Shown here: in pieces, positions 42,397 to 51,962 of the stretch
Position numbering within the stretch: the stretch's first letter is position 1
How the letters are laid out: every line of letters starts with the position of its first letter
Origin: Rhizobium album
GTDB taxonomy: Bacteria; Pseudomonadota; Alphaproteobacteria; Rhizobiales; Rhizobiaceae
Length of the DNA: 64,000 bases
Assembly: GCF_003122325.1 (NCBI RefSeq)
Contig: NZ_QFBC01000022.1
Span: 1 to 64,000, forward strand
Reading direction: 5' to 3'
Notes under the pieces: generated by a model
Told to the model about the DNA's origin: nothing
Databases searched by the model: none
Seen by the model: the letters and a program-made list of their open reading frames with translations, nothing else
Made by a program: the position numbers and the translations under genes

Positions 42397-43776
42397 ATGG
42401 CAAGCTTCGACACTCTGAGGCGCGATCAGGAGCGCGGCACGTCCACGGGGCTTCGCTCCCTCGGCCGCTGGCTGCGCCGGCAACTGCCGACCGGCCTCTA
42501 CGCCCGCTCGCTGCTGATCATCCTCGTCCCGATCATACTGCTGCAGACGGTCATCGCCTTCGTGTTCATGGAGCGCCACTGGCAGATGGTGACGCAGCGG
42601 CTTTCGACTGCCGTCACCCGCGATATCGCCGCCATCATCGACCTGATCGAGTTGCATCCGCAGAACCAGGATGTGTCCGACATCATCCGCATCGCCCGCG
42701 AGCGGTTGAACCTGACGGTATCCATCGAGGAGGGCGGACAGTTGCCGCCGCCGCGGCCAAAACCGTTCTTCTCGATCCTCGACGAAATCCTCTCCGACGA
42801 AATCAACAAGCAGATCCACCTGCCCTACTGGATCGATACGCTCGGTGATTCCCGCCTCGTCGAAATCCGCATCCAGCTCGACACCAAAGTGCTGCGCGTC
42901 TTCGCCCGCCGCAGCCAGACCTATGCCTCGAACACCCATATCTTCCTCTTGTGGATGGTCGGCGCCTCGCTGGTGCTGATCGTCATCTCGATCCTTTTCC
43001 TGCGCGGCCAGATCCGGCCGATCCTGGCGCTGGCGAAAGCGGCGGAAAGTTTCGGCAAGGGACAGAAATCGCCGGATTTCTCACCGCGCGGCGCCGACGA
43101 GGTCCGCCGCGCCGGCCTCGCCTTCATCCTGATGCGCGAACGCATCGAGCGGCAGATCGAGCAACGCACCGCCATGCTCACTGGCGTCAGCCACGACCTG
43201 CGCACCGTCCTCACCCGCTTCAAGCTGCAACTGGCGCTCGCCGGCGACAATCCGGACCTGCAGGGCATGAGCGAGGACGTCGAGGACATGCAGACGATGC
43301 TGGAGGGCTACATGGCCTTCGCCAAGGGCGAGACGGAAGAAACCGTCGGCCAGCTGAAACTGAGCACCCTCTTCGACAAACTCCAGGCCGATGCCGAATT
43401 GCATGGCAAGACGATGACCTACCGGATCGAGGGCGACGACGAGGTTTCGGTGCGGCCGAATGCCTTCACCCGCCTGCTGACCAATCTCGCCACCAACAGC
43501 CGGCGCTATGCCAACACGCTCGACGTCGAGGCAAGGCATGGCGTGAAATGGCTGACCATCACCTTCGACGACGACGGGCCGGGCATTCCCGAAAATGCCC
43601 GCGACGACGTGTTCAAGCCGTTCTTCCGTCTCGACGAGGCGCGCAACTTGGATGCGTCGGGCACAGGCCTCGGCCTTGCCATCGCCCGCGACATCGCCCG
43701 CAGCCATGGCGGCAACGTCACGCTGGGCGACAGCCCCAAGGGCGGCCTGCGGGCCGTGGTGCGCATTCCGGCCTGA
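42397..43776 (+). CDS. Membrane sensor histidine kinase (EnvZ-like)
   Basis: This 459-residue sensor kinase has two membrane segments (about 37-57 and 186-206) flanking a periplasmic domain, then HAMP, and a HisKA domain with the phospho-accepting His in GVSHDLRTVLTRFKLQL (near 266). The catalytic ATPase domain shows N-box LLTNLATNSRRYA, G1 DDDGPGIP and G2 GTGLGLAIAR. It is the third gene after MarR and OmpR-type regulators. The stimulus is unknown. Confidence 0.95.
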   Translation: MASFDTLRRDQERGTSTGLRSLGRWLRRQLPTGLYARSLLIILVPIILLQTVIAFVFMERHWQMVTQRLSTAVTRDIAAIIDLIELHPQNQDVSDIIRIARERLNLTVSIEEGGQLPPPRPKPFFSILDEILSDEINKQIHLPYWIDTLGDSRLVEIRIQLDTKVLRVFARRSQTYASNTHIFLLWMVGASLVLIVISILFLRGQIRPILALAKAAESFGKGQKSPDFSPRGADEVRRAGLAFILMRERIERQIEQRTAMLTGVSHDLRTVLTRFKLQLALAGDNPDLQGMSEDVEDMQTMLEGYMAFAKGETEETVGQLKLSTLFDKLQADAELHGKTMTYRIEGDDEVSVRPNAFTRLLTNLATNSRRYANTLDVEARHGVKWLTITFDDDGPGIPENARDDVFKPFFRLDEARNLDASGTGLGLAIARDIARSHGGNVTLGDSPKGGLRAVVRIPA

Positions 43777-43787
43777 TCACGAGCCGG

Positions 43788-44585
43788 TCAGGCGGCAATC
43801 ATGGCCAGGGCAGAACGGATGTAGGTGGGCGAAACGGCGCGGCTCTGCGCGCAGGTGGTCGCCTCCGCATGTCCGACCCGGATGGAATGGCCGCCCCGCG
43901 CATTGGCGACGGCAAACATCGATTCGTCGGTCAGGTCGTCGCCGATGGCCAGCGGCAGGCGGTCGGTGAATGGCGCCTCCTGCATGAAGCGCTCCACCGC
44001 GTCCCCCTTGCTGGCACGGGCGGGACGGATTTCGAACACCATCTTGCCAAGCTGCAGCGCCCATCCCGGCCCCGCCTCCTGCACGTAATGGCGCATGCGC
44101 CGCTCCAGCAGCGCCTCATATTGCGGCGCCAGCCGATAGTGTGCGGCAACCGCCGCCCCCTTGTCCTCGATCAGCACGCCGGGCAGGTTTTTCGCCTCGC
44201 GGACCAGCGCCGCCTTGATCGCCTCGAATTCCGGCGTCGGCGTCGCGAAGATCATCCGGCCGTCGGCGGCCCGCATCTCCGCGCCGTGCAGTCCCGCCAA
44301 CGGAAAGTGGTGCGGCCGGAACAGGGCGTCGGCATAAGGCAGGGCCCGCCCCGTCACCAATGCCAAAGCCCCGCCCATTCTGCCCGAGATCCGGCGGAGA
44401 TGGTCGGGCAGCGCTTCCGGTACGACGATCTCGTCCGGTGTCGGCGCCAGGTCGAGAAGCGTGCCGTCGATATCGAGAAACAACGCCCACTGTTCGGGAT
44501 GTCCACCGATACGCTCGAAAACCGCATCGGTGATCCGGTCTGCATCGACGGAGGCTGGGGGTTCGATCAACTGTTCTTCGCTCAT
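43788..44585 (-). CDS. otsB: Trehalose-6-phosphate phosphatase
   Basis: This 265-residue HAD-superfamily phosphatase has nucleophile Asp38 and general acid Asp40 in LFLDIDGTLLDLAPTPDEI, the motif ALVTGRAL and the final acidic motif AIGDDLTDESMF. OtsB removes phosphate from trehalose-6-phosphate made by OtsA, giving the osmoprotectant trehalose. otsA is not in the window. The start at 44585 is set by the family; the ribosome site is weak. It is convergent with the histidine kinase gene, with 11 bases between them. Confidence 0.92.
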   Translation of the reverse strand: MSEEQLIEPPASVDADRITDAVFERIGGHPEQWALFLDIDGTLLDLAPTPDEIVVPEALPDHLRRISGRMGGALALVTGRALPYADALFRPHHFPLAGLHGAEMRAADGRMIFATPTPEFEAIKAALVREAKNLPGVLIEDKGAAVAAHYRLAPQYEALLERRMRHYVQEAGPGWALQLGKMVFEIRPARASKGDAVERFMQEAPFTDRLPLAIGDDLTDESMFAVANARGGHSIRVGHAEATTCAQSRAVSPTYIRSALAMIAA

Positions 44586-44748
44586 GCAGACGAGGTAGGT
44601 CAACCCGGCTCGAAGGCAAGGTTTTTGCAATGCTCGACGGCGTCTCCCCCCACGGCGGCCGGCGAAAAAACCGAAATTCTCCGCGCCCCGGAACCTCCCT
44701 CCTCTCCCCGCGTTTTCGCCGACATGCATGACGGCAGAAGGAACCTCG

Positions 44749-45858
44749 ATGGCCAAAACCAAAGCGCGAAAGACCCAGGATATCGCCGCCCCGATCATCC
44801 ACGGCGCCGAAGACCTGCCTTCTGTGACCGTCGACAACTATAACATCGAGCTGCGTGACAAGGACGGCTTCATCGGCGACCGGGCGCGCAAATCCGCATT
44901 CCTGGAAAAGCTCGACGACTGGCGAAAGCGCGTCAGCAAGGTCGGCGACGATCCGCTCGGCGACACGCCGACCAAGGACCTGTCGAAGAAGAAGATCGAC
45001 GCACTGCTGCATGGCGACGACAAGGAAGCGGCCGCCCTCGTCATGGGCGCCATCGACGATTTCGCCGGCGAACTCACGCATGTCCTCTCGCGTTATCTGA
45101 AGCAGGAAAACTGGAAACACACCGAAAGGATCGTGGTCGGCGGCGGTTTCCGGGAAAGCGCGGTCGGCGAGCTTGCCATTGCCCGCGCCATGGTCCTTCT
45201 CAAGGCGGAAGGTTGCAAGATCGAGGTCGTGCCGATCCGGCATCACCCCGACGATGCCGGCCTGATCGGCGCGGCCCACCTGATGCCCGCCTGGATGCTC
45301 AAGGGCCACGAAGCCATCCTCGCCGTCGATATCGGCGGCACCAACATCCGCGCCGGTGTCGTCGAGCTGCGCATGAAGGAGGCGCCGGATCTTTCCAAGG
45401 CGCGCGTGTGGAAATCGACGCTCTGGCGGCACGCCGACGATACGCCGCGGCGCGGCGCCACCATCGAACAGCTCGTCGACATGCTGAAGGAACTGATCGG
45501 CAAAGCCGAAAAGGCCAAACTCATTCCCGCCCCGCTGATCGGCATCGCCTGCCCCGGCATCATCGAGGCGGACGGATCGATCGATCGCGGCGGCCAGAAC
45601 CTTCCCGGCGGCAACTGGGAAAGCGAGCGGTTCAACCTGCCGGAAGAGCTGACCAAGGCGATCCCGGAGATCTGCGACCACCCGACCTTCGTCATCGTCC
45701 ACAACGACGCCGTCGTCCAGGGCCTGTCGCAAATCCCCTTCATGCAGGACGTGAACGGCTGGGGCGTGCTGACGATCGGCACCGGGCTCGGCAACGCCCA
45801 TTTCACCAACAGGAATGCGCCGGAAAAGCCGAAGTCGAAGAACGAAACGAAACGCTGA
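44749..45858 (+). CDS. ROK-family (glucokinase-like) protein
   Basis: This 369-residue protein has the actin-like ATPase phosphate motif AILAVDIGGTNIRAGVVEL near residue 200, preceded by an unusual N-terminal region of about 190 residues rich in Lys, Asp and Glu. ACPGIIEADGSIDRGGQNLPGG is the ROK sugar-binding region and TIGTGLGNAHFTN the second phosphate loop. The typical ROK zinc-binding cysteine cluster is not visible. A sugar kinase role is likely but the substrate is not. AAGGAA precedes the ATG at 44749. The gene is divergent from otsB. Confidence 0.8.
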   Translation: MAKTKARKTQDIAAPIIHGAEDLPSVTVDNYNIELRDKDGFIGDRARKSAFLEKLDDWRKRVSKVGDDPLGDTPTKDLSKKKIDALLHGDDKEAAALVMGAIDDFAGELTHVLSRYLKQENWKHTERIVVGGGFRESAVGELAIARAMVLLKAEGCKIEVVPIRHHPDDAGLIGAAHLMPAWMLKGHEAILAVDIGGTNIRAGVVELRMKEAPDLSKARVWKSTLWRHADDTPRRGATIEQLVDMLKELIGKAEKAKLIPAPLIGIACPGIIEADGSIDRGGQNLPGGNWESERFNLPEELTKAIPEICDHPTFVIVHNDAVVQGLSQIPFMQDVNGWGVLTIGTGLGNAHFTNRNAPEKPKSKNETKR

Positions 45859-45938
45859 CCCCGTCTTGGGCGCCTGTTTACGACGGCCCGGAAAAAGGTA
45901 AAAAGACGGAAGCGAAACTGCTTTCCGGGAGACGTCGA

Positions 45939-46520
45939 ATGTCGGTGGATTTCAAGACGATGAACTGGCTCAACCCGCCGCCTGCGAGCGAAGAGCGCGA
46001 TGGCCGGCTCGTGGTCCGTTCCGGCCATCATACCGATTTCTGGCAGAACACCTATTACGGCTTCGAGCACGACAACGGTCATTTCCTGCACAGCTGGCGG
46101 AAATCGGACTTCACCATGGAAGCAACCTTTACCGGGCGCTACGAGCATCTCTACGACCAGGCCGGCCTGATGGTGCGCCACGATGCCAAACACTGGATGA
46201 AATGCGGCATCGAATACACCGACGGCGCCAGGCATTTCAGCATCGTCGTCACCAACCAGCATTCCGACTGGTCCGCCTTCCGCCTCGACGGCGATTTCGA
46301 CGCGATCTCGGTGCGGGTGACGCGGATGTTCGATGCTTTGTTCATCCAGTATCGCACCGACCGGATGGAGGAGTGGCGCATTGCCCGCCTCGCCTATTTC
46401 CCGCCGAACTTTGCGGAACTGGCCGTCGGGCTGGTGTTCTGCTCACCGCAGCGGGACGGTTTTGAGGCGGAGTTCCGCGACCTGACGATCGGCGATCCGG
46501 TGACGCGCGACATTCACTGA
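45939..46520 (+). CDS. DUF1349 concanavalin-like protein
   Basis: This 193-residue protein of the DUF1349 family has a beta-sandwich of the concanavalin-A-like fold. Characteristic stretches are SGHHTDFWQNTYYGFEHDNGHFL, YDQAGLMVRHDAKHWMKCGIEYTDG and LAVGLVFCSPQRDGFEAEF. Relatives include the yeast regulator of enolase 1; the bacterial function is unknown, with carbohydrate binding only a guess. GGGAG precedes the ATG. It may be co-transcribed with the ROK-family gene 80 bases upstream. Confidence 0.87.
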   Translation: MSVDFKTMNWLNPPPASEERDGRLVVRSGHHTDFWQNTYYGFEHDNGHFLHSWRKSDFTMEATFTGRYEHLYDQAGLMVRHDAKHWMKCGIEYTDGARHFSIVVTNQHSDWSAFRLDGDFDAISVRVTRMFDALFIQYRTDRMEEWRIARLAYFPPNFAELAVGLVFCSPQRDGFEAEFRDLTIGDPVTRDIH

Positions 46521-46562
46521 TGGTGATGAGGGGCAATCGCCCCACTCAAGCTCGCAAATGGC

Positions 46563-46904
46563 TTAAAGCAGCTTCTTGCCGTTCGGCACCGTCTTGTCGA
46601 CGGCGGCGAGCACGATGGCGCCTGCCTCGTCCTCGAAGCCGAGGGTCAGCACCTCGGAGCGCATCGGCCCGATCTGGCGCGGCGGAAAATTGACGACGCC
46701 GAGGACCTGGCGGCCGATAAGCTCCTCCGGCTTGTAATGCACGGTGATCTGCGCCGAGGATTTCTTGATGCCGATTTCCGGCCCGAAATCGATCAGCATC
46801 TTGATCGCCGGCTTGCGCGCTTCCGGAAAGGGTTCCGCCTCGACGATCATGCCGACGCGGATGTCGACGCGCTCGAAGTCGCCATAGGTGATTTCTTCGG
46901 CCAT
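46563..46904 (-). CDS. csaA: CsaA-like tRNA-binding-domain protein
   Basis: This 113-residue OB-fold protein is of the tRNA-binding (EMAP-II/Arc1p) type. It reads [37 protein letters not shown] and ends [20 protein letters not shown]. CsaA proteins bind tRNA and have been described as secretion chaperones. The ATG at 46904 is 10 bases past the proC stop, with GAGGAT upstream, so it closes the ybjN-proC-csaA operon. Confidence 0.92.
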   Translation of the reverse strand: MAEEITYGDFERVDIRVGMIVEAEPFPEARKPAIKMLIDFGPEIGIKKSSAQITVHYKPEELIGRQVLGVVNFPPRQIGPMRSEVLTLGFEDEAGAIVLAAVDKTVPNGKKLL

Positions 46905-46914
46905 CAAACGATCC

Positions 46915-47742
46915 TCAGCCTGCCAGTTCCTGCGCCCGCTTGCGGGCGGCCTCGACCGCCTTGTCGAACAGCGGCTGCATGCCGTCTTCCGCCATCAGCA
47001 CGGAAAGCGCCGCAGCCGTGGTGCCGCCGGGCGAGGTGACGTTCTCGCGCAGCCGCGACGCCTCGTCCGTGGACTGGTGCAGCAGTTCGCCCGCCCCCGA
47101 CACGGTTTCGCGGGCAAGCCGCATGGCGAGGTCGGCCGGCAGGCCGGCCTTGCGGCCCGCTTCCGCCATGCACTCGACCAGATAGAAGACATAGGCCGGG
47201 CCGCTGCCCGAAACAGCGGTCACCGCATCGATGTCGTGTTCGGCCTCGACCCATTCGACGGGGCCGCTGACCCGCAACAGCGCCTGCACCTGGGCGCGCT
47301 GCTGCTCGGTGGTGCGGGCATTGGCAAAAGCGCCCGTGACGCCGCGGCCGACCATGGCCGGCGTGTTCGGCATGGCGCGAACGGTTGCCGCCTCGCCGAG
47401 ATGGCTTTCGAGATAAGCGACGGTCTTGCCAGCGGCGACCGAAACGACGACCGTCTCGGCTCCGACCAGCGGCCGGAACGGCGGCAGCACCGCATCCATC
47501 ACCTGCGGCTTGACCGCGACGAAGAGAACTTCGGCCTGCAGGCCGGCCGGCGGCGTCGGTTCATGCCGCGCCCCGGCATCGCGGATCAGCGCCAGCATGG
47601 AATGGGAGGGATTGGGATCGACGACGATGACGGAGGATGCCGGCACGCCGTTCTTCAGCCAGCCGGTGAGCATCGCTCCACCCATGTTGCCGGCGCCGAT
47701 GAGAACGATCGGCCCGCCAGAAAAAGACGGCGCCATGGTCAT
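46915..47742 (-). CDS. proC: Pyrroline-5-carboxylate reductase
   Basis: This is the last enzyme of proline synthesis, reducing pyrroline-5-carboxylate with NADPH. The 275-residue protein has a Rossmann motif [17 protein letters not shown] near the N-terminus and FVAVKPQ. The C-terminal signature is [13 protein letters not shown] with [13 protein letters not shown]. Its ATG overlaps the ybjN stop (ATGA), which indicates coupling. csaA follows. Confidence 0.95.
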   Translation of the reverse strand: MTMAPSFSGGPIVLIGAGNMGGAMLTGWLKNGVPASSVIVVDPNPSHSMLALIRDAGARHEPTPPAGLQAEVLFVAVKPQVMDAVLPPFRPLVGAETVVVSVAAGKTVAYLESHLGEAATVRAMPNTPAMVGRGVTGAFANARTTEQQRAQVQALLRVSGPVEWVEAEHDIDAVTAVSGSGPAYVFYLVECMAEAGRKAGLPADLAMRLARETVSGAGELLHQSTDEASRLRENVTSPGGTTAAALSVLMAEDGMQPLFDKAVEAARKRAQELAG

Positions 47743-48239
47743 GCTTCCCCGACGGTTTCGAACAGCACCGCCGCCATGGCGCTCTGCGCGTCCATGCCCG
47801 ACCAGACAACGAACTGGAATGCCTGGTAATAGGCCTCGCAGGCTTCCAGCGCGCTGGAGAGCATCACCTCCACCTGCTGGTTGTTCGGCTCGGCGCCGCC
47901 CGCAAGCAGCAGCGACTGGCGGAAGATCACCACATCCTCATGGCGCCAGAGGTCGAAATGCCCCATCAGCACCTGGCCGTTGATATGGGAGAGAAGCCGG
48001 ATGACCTCGTTGACGCGCGTCTCCGGCACCTTGATGTCGAAGGCGCAGGCGACATGCAGCGCCTCGAATTCTTCCATCCAGGAAAAGGAGACGTGGTAGT
48101 CGGCCCAGCGCCCCTCGACCGTCATGGCGATTTCGTCTTCGCCCGACCGCTCGAACGACCAGTCATTGTTGGCAGCGACGAACTCGATCATGTCGACCGG
48201 GTTGGACTGACGTTGAATTTCCATTTCCATCAGGCTCAT
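47739..48239 (-). CDS. YbjN-domain protein
   Basis: This 166-residue acidic cytosolic protein of the YbjN/DUF1790 family opens QSNPVDMIEFVAANNDWSFERSGEDEIAMTVEG and contains LSHINGQVLMGHFDLWRHEDVVIFR. The fold resembles secretion chaperones; the function is unresolved. AAGGTG lies before the chosen ATG at 48239; the frame extends to 48398 without similarity. It leads the ybjN-proC-csaA operon. Confidence 0.88.
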   Translation of the reverse strand: MSLMEMEIQRQSNPVDMIEFVAANNDWSFERSGEDEIAMTVEGRWADYHVSFSWMEEFEALHVACAFDIKVPETRVNEVIRLLSHINGQVLMGHFDLWRHEDVVIFRQSLLLAGGAEPNNQQVEVMLSSALEACEAYYQAFQFVVWSGMDAQSAMAAVLFETVGEA

Positions 48240-48640
48240 GCAGCACCTTCTCGACCGGAATGAATGCGACGTTGCGGAGCGGACACCGAAAGACACACGC
48301 GATTTACCGGAAACAACACTTCGGACGATCATCGAACGGACGGCAGGAGAACGCTTACACCCTGCCCGAGCCTGACCAGCCCCGTTTCGAATCATCATTT
48401 AAAATCAGTGTATAATGCGGGAGTCTCAACGCCAGCCCCCGGTGGTAAATTTTGCCTTAATGGGTGTGGAAAGGTGCTGCCAAACTGATTCAGCAGCGCG
48501 CCATAAACGACTCTGGAAATTGGCTTTTTTGGCTATGTCCACAGGGTGGAAAAATCAGCCGTTTTTGTGCTGGAAAAAGCAAGGGGCCGGACGGATCCCG
48601 CATCGAATGCCCGGCCGCAGCATGAAAATGGAAAGCGGAC
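48240..48640. other. Intergenic region between ubiK and ybjN
   Basis: About 400 bases between two minus-strand genes; it should contain the ybjN-operon promoter. A plus-strand TATAATG-like box (48413-48419) is present but no plus-strand gene with similarity follows. A short dyad GCTGCC...GGCAGC-like and an A/T-rich stretch near 48520-48560 are the only other features noted. Confidence 0.4.
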
Positions 48641-48901
48641 TCAGCGGCCTTCGCCGGAAAGGCGTGCTTCCAGCGCATCGAGGCGTGCCTTGAGCGCATC
48701 GTTTTCGTCGCGCGCCTTGACGGCCATTTCGCGGACGGCTTCGAATTCTTCGCGCTTGACGAGGTCCATGCTGTTGAGCAGGCGCTCGATCTGGGCATTG
48801 AAGGCCGTTTCCACCTCGCGGCGAACCCCCTGGGCGGCGCCGGCGGCATCGGTCATCAGCTTGGCAAACTCGTCGAGAATGCGGTTCGGTCCGGTGGACA
48901 T
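48641..48901 (-). CDS. ubiK: UbiK-family ubiquinone biosynthesis accessory factor
   Basis: This 86-residue protein forms an N-terminal amphipathic helix (NRILDEFAKLMTDAAGAAQGVRREVE) and a C-terminal coiled coil (FEAVREMAVKARDENDALKARLDALEARL), the layout of UbiK/BMFP proteins. UbiK trimers help assemble the aerobic ubiquinone enzyme complex and bind lipids. GGAGC precedes the ATG at 48901. It is divergent from lgt. Confidence 0.88.
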   Translation of the reverse strand: MSTGPNRILDEFAKLMTDAAGAAQGVRREVETAFNAQIERLLNSMDLVKREEFEAVREMAVKARDENDALKARLDALEARLSGEGR

Positions 48902-49101
48902 GAAACTGGCTCCTTTTTGCTGCAGTCAGCACCGGGCTCTCGCTTCGCCGGCACCTTTTCAGGGAGGTAGGGTCTTCAAACGCCGTATGCAAGGAGAATC
49001 GCCGCGCTCCGTTCGGACGATGTCCGAGGATAGAACAAGAATCGGCTTGACCGTACAGGATTAGGACGCCATTTTCCGCTTCCAGCCAAAGGGTTACGAA
49101 T

Positions 49102-49932
49102 TTGCAGACAGTCGCGCACCTCCTTTCGATCATGCCCTTTCCGGATATCGATCCCGTGGCGCTCCAGCTCGGCCCGCTGGCCATTCACTGGTACGGCCTC
49201 GCCTATGTCGCCGGCATCCTGCTGGGCTGGCTCTACGCCCGCCGGCTGACGGCAAGACCGCAGCTCTGGCGCAACGACACCCCTGCCCTGACACCGGCCC
49301 ACCTCGACGATTTTCTCATCTGGGCGGCGGCCGGCATCGTGCTCGGCGGCCGGATCGGCTACATCCTCTTCTACGATCTCGCAGCCGTGGCCGCCGAACC
49401 GATCCGGGCGATCCAGATCTGGAACGGCGGCATGTCCTTCCACGGCGGCCTCATCGGGACGATCCTGGCGATGGTCATCTTCTCCCGCCGCAACGGCATC
49501 GCGATCTGGAGCATGTTCGACGTCATCGCCGCCGCAGCACCCATCGGCATCTTTTTCGGCCGGATCGCCAACTTCATCAACGGCGAACTCTGGGGCCGGC
49601 TGACCGACATGCCGTGGGCCGTGGTCTTTCCGGCCGGTGGCCCCTTCGCGCGGCACCCCAGCCAGCTCTATGAAGCGGCGCTGGAGGGCATCATGCTGTT
49701 CCTGCTGCTCGCCGCCCTGATTTACGGCGCCAAGGCCTTGAAACGCCCGGGAACCATCAGCGGCTGGTTTATCGGCTTTTATGCCGTCGCCCGCATCTTC
49801 AACGAGTTCTTCCGTGAGCCCGATGCCCAGATCGGCTATCTTGCCGGAAACTGGCTGACCATGGGCATGATACTGTCCGTGCCGATGCTTATGTTGGGAA
49901 TCTGGGCCGTGCTGCGTGCCCGAAAGACGTGA
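49102..49932 (+). CDS. lgt: Prolipoprotein diacylglyceryl transferase
   Basis: Lgt adds diacylglycerol to the lipobox cysteine of prolipoproteins in the inner membrane. The 276-residue protein has seven membrane segments. Signatures are WNGGMSFHGGLIG, the Lgt motif GRIANFINGELWGR (with the essential Arg/Asn) and RHPSQLYEAALEG. The start is TTG at 49102 with AGGG upstream; an ATG at 49132 would cut into conserved sequence. It heads the lgt-midA-pgeF-M24 operon. Confidence 0.95.
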   Translation: MQTVAHLLSIMPFPDIDPVALQLGPLAIHWYGLAYVAGILLGWLYARRLTARPQLWRNDTPALTPAHLDDFLIWAAAGIVLGGRIGYILFYDLAAVAAEPIRAIQIWNGGMSFHGGLIGTILAMVIFSRRNGIAIWSMFDVIAAAAPIGIFFGRIANFINGELWGRLTDMPWAVVFPAGGPFARHPSQLYEAALEGIMLFLLLAALIYGAKALKRPGTISGWFIGFYAVARIFNEFFREPDAQIGYLAGNWLTMGMILSVPMLMLGIWAVLRARKT

Positions 49933-49945
49933 TGCGGAGATCAGC

Positions 49946-51046
49946 GTGACCACCCGTCTCGGAGAAAAAATCAAGGCACTCATCCGCACCAACGGGCCGA
50001 TCAGCGTGACCGATTATTTCGCGCTGTGCCTCGCGGACCCGGAACACGGCTACTACAAGACGCGCCACCCCTTCGGCCATGCCGGCGATTTCATCACCGC
50101 GCCGGAGGTCAGCCAGTTGTTCGGCGAAATGCTCGGCGTCTTCATGGTCCACACCTGGCAACGCCACGACACGCCGGCCCATGTCCGGTTCGTCGAGATC
50201 GGCCCGGGCCGCGGCACGATGATGGCCGACATGCTGCGCGTCATCGCCCGCATCGCTCCCAGCCTCTACGGCACGATGACGGTGCACATGGTCGAAACCA
50301 GCGACAAGCTGAAGGACGTGCAGCGCGAAACGCTGGCCACGCATGCGCCAAAGGTCGTCTGGCACGATTCCTTCGACCAGGTGCCGGGCGGCTTCACGCT
50401 GCTGGCCGCCAACGAGCTTTTCGACGCCATTCCGATCCGCCAGTTCGTCAAGTCGCCGACGGGCTTCAGGGAGCGCATGGTGGGGCTCGACAGCGACGAC
50501 GCGCTCGCCTTCTCCGTCGGCGTGGCGGGCATCGACCCGGCCCTGCTGCCGGCGCCGGCCGCGAGCGCCGAAAACGGCACGATCTTCGAGATTGCGCCGG
50601 CACGCGAAGCCGTGATGAACACCATCTGCGAACGGCTCAAGGCCTCCGGCGGTTCGGCCGTCGTCATCGACTACGGCCATCTGGTCTCCGGTTTCGGCGA
50701 CACGCTGCAGGCGGTTCGCAAGCACGAATACGATCCGCCGCTCGCCCATCCCGGCGAGGCCGACCTGACAAGCCATGTCGATTTCGCCCGCCTGGCGCAG
50801 ACGGCGCTTGCCTGCGACGTGCAAGTCAACGGGCTGTCGCACCAGGGCGACTTCCTGCTCGCCCTCGGGCTGGAGGAACGCGCCTCGGCGCTCGGCCGCG
50901 GCAAGGACGTCGCCACCCAGCACGATATCCGCGCCGCCGTCGAACGATTGGCCGGGGAAGGCGAAGGCAGGATGGGCGAATTGTTCAAGGTTCTCGTGGT
51001 TTCCAGCCCGCCGATCGATCTCGGCCGCTTTCGGGCAGTGGATTGA
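49946..51046 (+). CDS. midA: MidA/NDUFAF7-type SAM-dependent methyltransferase
   Basis: This is a 366-residue methyltransferase of the DUF185/MidA family. SAM-binding FVEIGPGRGTMMADMLRV, the opening ITDYFALCLADPEHGYY-like ISVTDYF, FITAPEVSQLFGE and ANELFDAIPIRQF are diagnostic. The mitochondrial relative NDUFAF7 dimethylates an arginine of complex I subunit NDUFS2; the same role here is an inference. The start is GTG at 49946 with GGAG upstream, 13 bases after the lgt stop. Confidence 0.9.
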   Translation: MTTRLGEKIKALIRTNGPISVTDYFALCLADPEHGYYKTRHPFGHAGDFITAPEVSQLFGEMLGVFMVHTWQRHDTPAHVRFVEIGPGRGTMMADMLRVIARIAPSLYGTMTVHMVETSDKLKDVQRETLATHAPKVVWHDSFDQVPGGFTLLAANELFDAIPIRQFVKSPTGFRERMVGLDSDDALAFSVGVAGIDPALLPAPAASAENGTIFEIAPAREAVMNTICERLKASGGSAVVIDYGHLVSGFGDTLQAVRKHEYDPPLAHPGEADLTSHVDFARLAQTALACDVQVNGLSHQGDFLLALGLEERASALGRGKDVATQHDIRAAVERLAGEGEGRMGELFKVLVVSSPPIDLGRFRAVD

Positions 51047-51172
51047 CAGAGCGGTCCGCCTTGGGCCAAGGTCCGGCCAAAATGCGCCGCGGGATGCGAT
51101 TTGCCGCTCCTCCGAAAGGGAAAACGAGCCGGTCCATCACCGACGGCGCCAGCAAGAACGAGGGCGGCAGAC

Positions 51173-51961
51173 ATGCAGGATGAGGCTTCGCCACGGCCGA
51201 TCGTCAGCGACCGGCTGGCAGGCTCCGGGCATATCCGGCACGGTTTCTTCACCCGTGAGGGTGGTGTTTCCGAAGGCCTTTATCGCGGCCTCAATGTCGG
51301 GCTGGGCTCCAATGACGACCAGCAGAAGGTGCAGGAAAACCGTGCCCGCGTCGCCCGCTGGTTCGATGCGCCGGTTGACCGTCTGGCGACCGTCCACCAG
51401 GTACATTCCCCCGACGTCATGGTGGTCGACGCCACCTATGCCGGCGACCGGCCGAAAGCCGATGCGATGGTGACGGCATCGCCCGGCATCGTTCTCGGCG
51501 TGCTCACCGCCGATTGCGGCCCCATCCTGTTTGCCGACGCGGAAAACCGTGTCATCGGCGCCGCCCATGCCGGCTGGAAGGGCGCGCTCGACGGCGTCCT
51601 CGAAAGCACCGTCGAGGCGATGCTAACGCTCGGCGCCCGACGCGAGGCGATCACCGCCGTTCTCGGCCCGTCGATCAGCCAGGCGAACTACGAAGTCGGC
51701 CCGGAATTCGTCGAGCGCTTCGTGCAGCGCGACGCCGATTATGCGGAATTCTTCGCGCCGTCGGAAAAAACCGGCCATGCGATGTTCGACCTGCAGGGGC
51801 TGACCGTCAGGCGGCTGCGCGATGCCGGCGTCTCGGCGGAAAACCTCGCCATCTGCACCTATGCCGATACGGAACGCTTCTTCTCCTATCGCCGCACCAC
51901 CCATGCCGCCGAGCCGGATTACGGCCGGCAGATCTCCGCAATCACAATTCTGGAGGCTTGA
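51173..51961 (+). CDS. pgeF: PgeF/YfiH-family multicopper oxidase-like peptidoglycan editing factor
   Basis: This 262-residue protein of the laccase-domain (DUF152) family shows GFFTREGGVSEGLYRGLNVG, the metal-site residues in HQVHSPDVMVVD, VLTADCGPILFAD and GAAHAGWKG. Family members cleave purine nucleosides, and PgeF removes mis-incorporated L-Ser from peptidoglycan precursors. It precedes the M24-type gene by one base and follows midA, as in many rhizobia. Confidence 0.92.
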   Translation: MQDEASPRPIVSDRLAGSGHIRHGFFTREGGVSEGLYRGLNVGLGSNDDQQKVQENRARVARWFDAPVDRLATVHQVHSPDVMVVDATYAGDRPKADAMVTASPGIVLGVLTADCGPILFADAENRVIGAAHAGWKGALDGVLESTVEAMLTLGARREAITAVLGPSISQANYEVGPEFVERFVQRDADYAEFFAPSEKTGHAMFDLQGLTVRRLRDAGVSAENLAICTYADTERFFSYRRTTHAAEPDYGRQISAITILEA

Positions 51962-51962
51962 A

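Noticed and set aside
48264-48693. Small plus-strand ORFs in the ubiK-ybjN gap behind a TATAATG box
   Set aside because: Neither has a ribosome site or recognisable sequence, and one runs into ubiK on the opposite strand.
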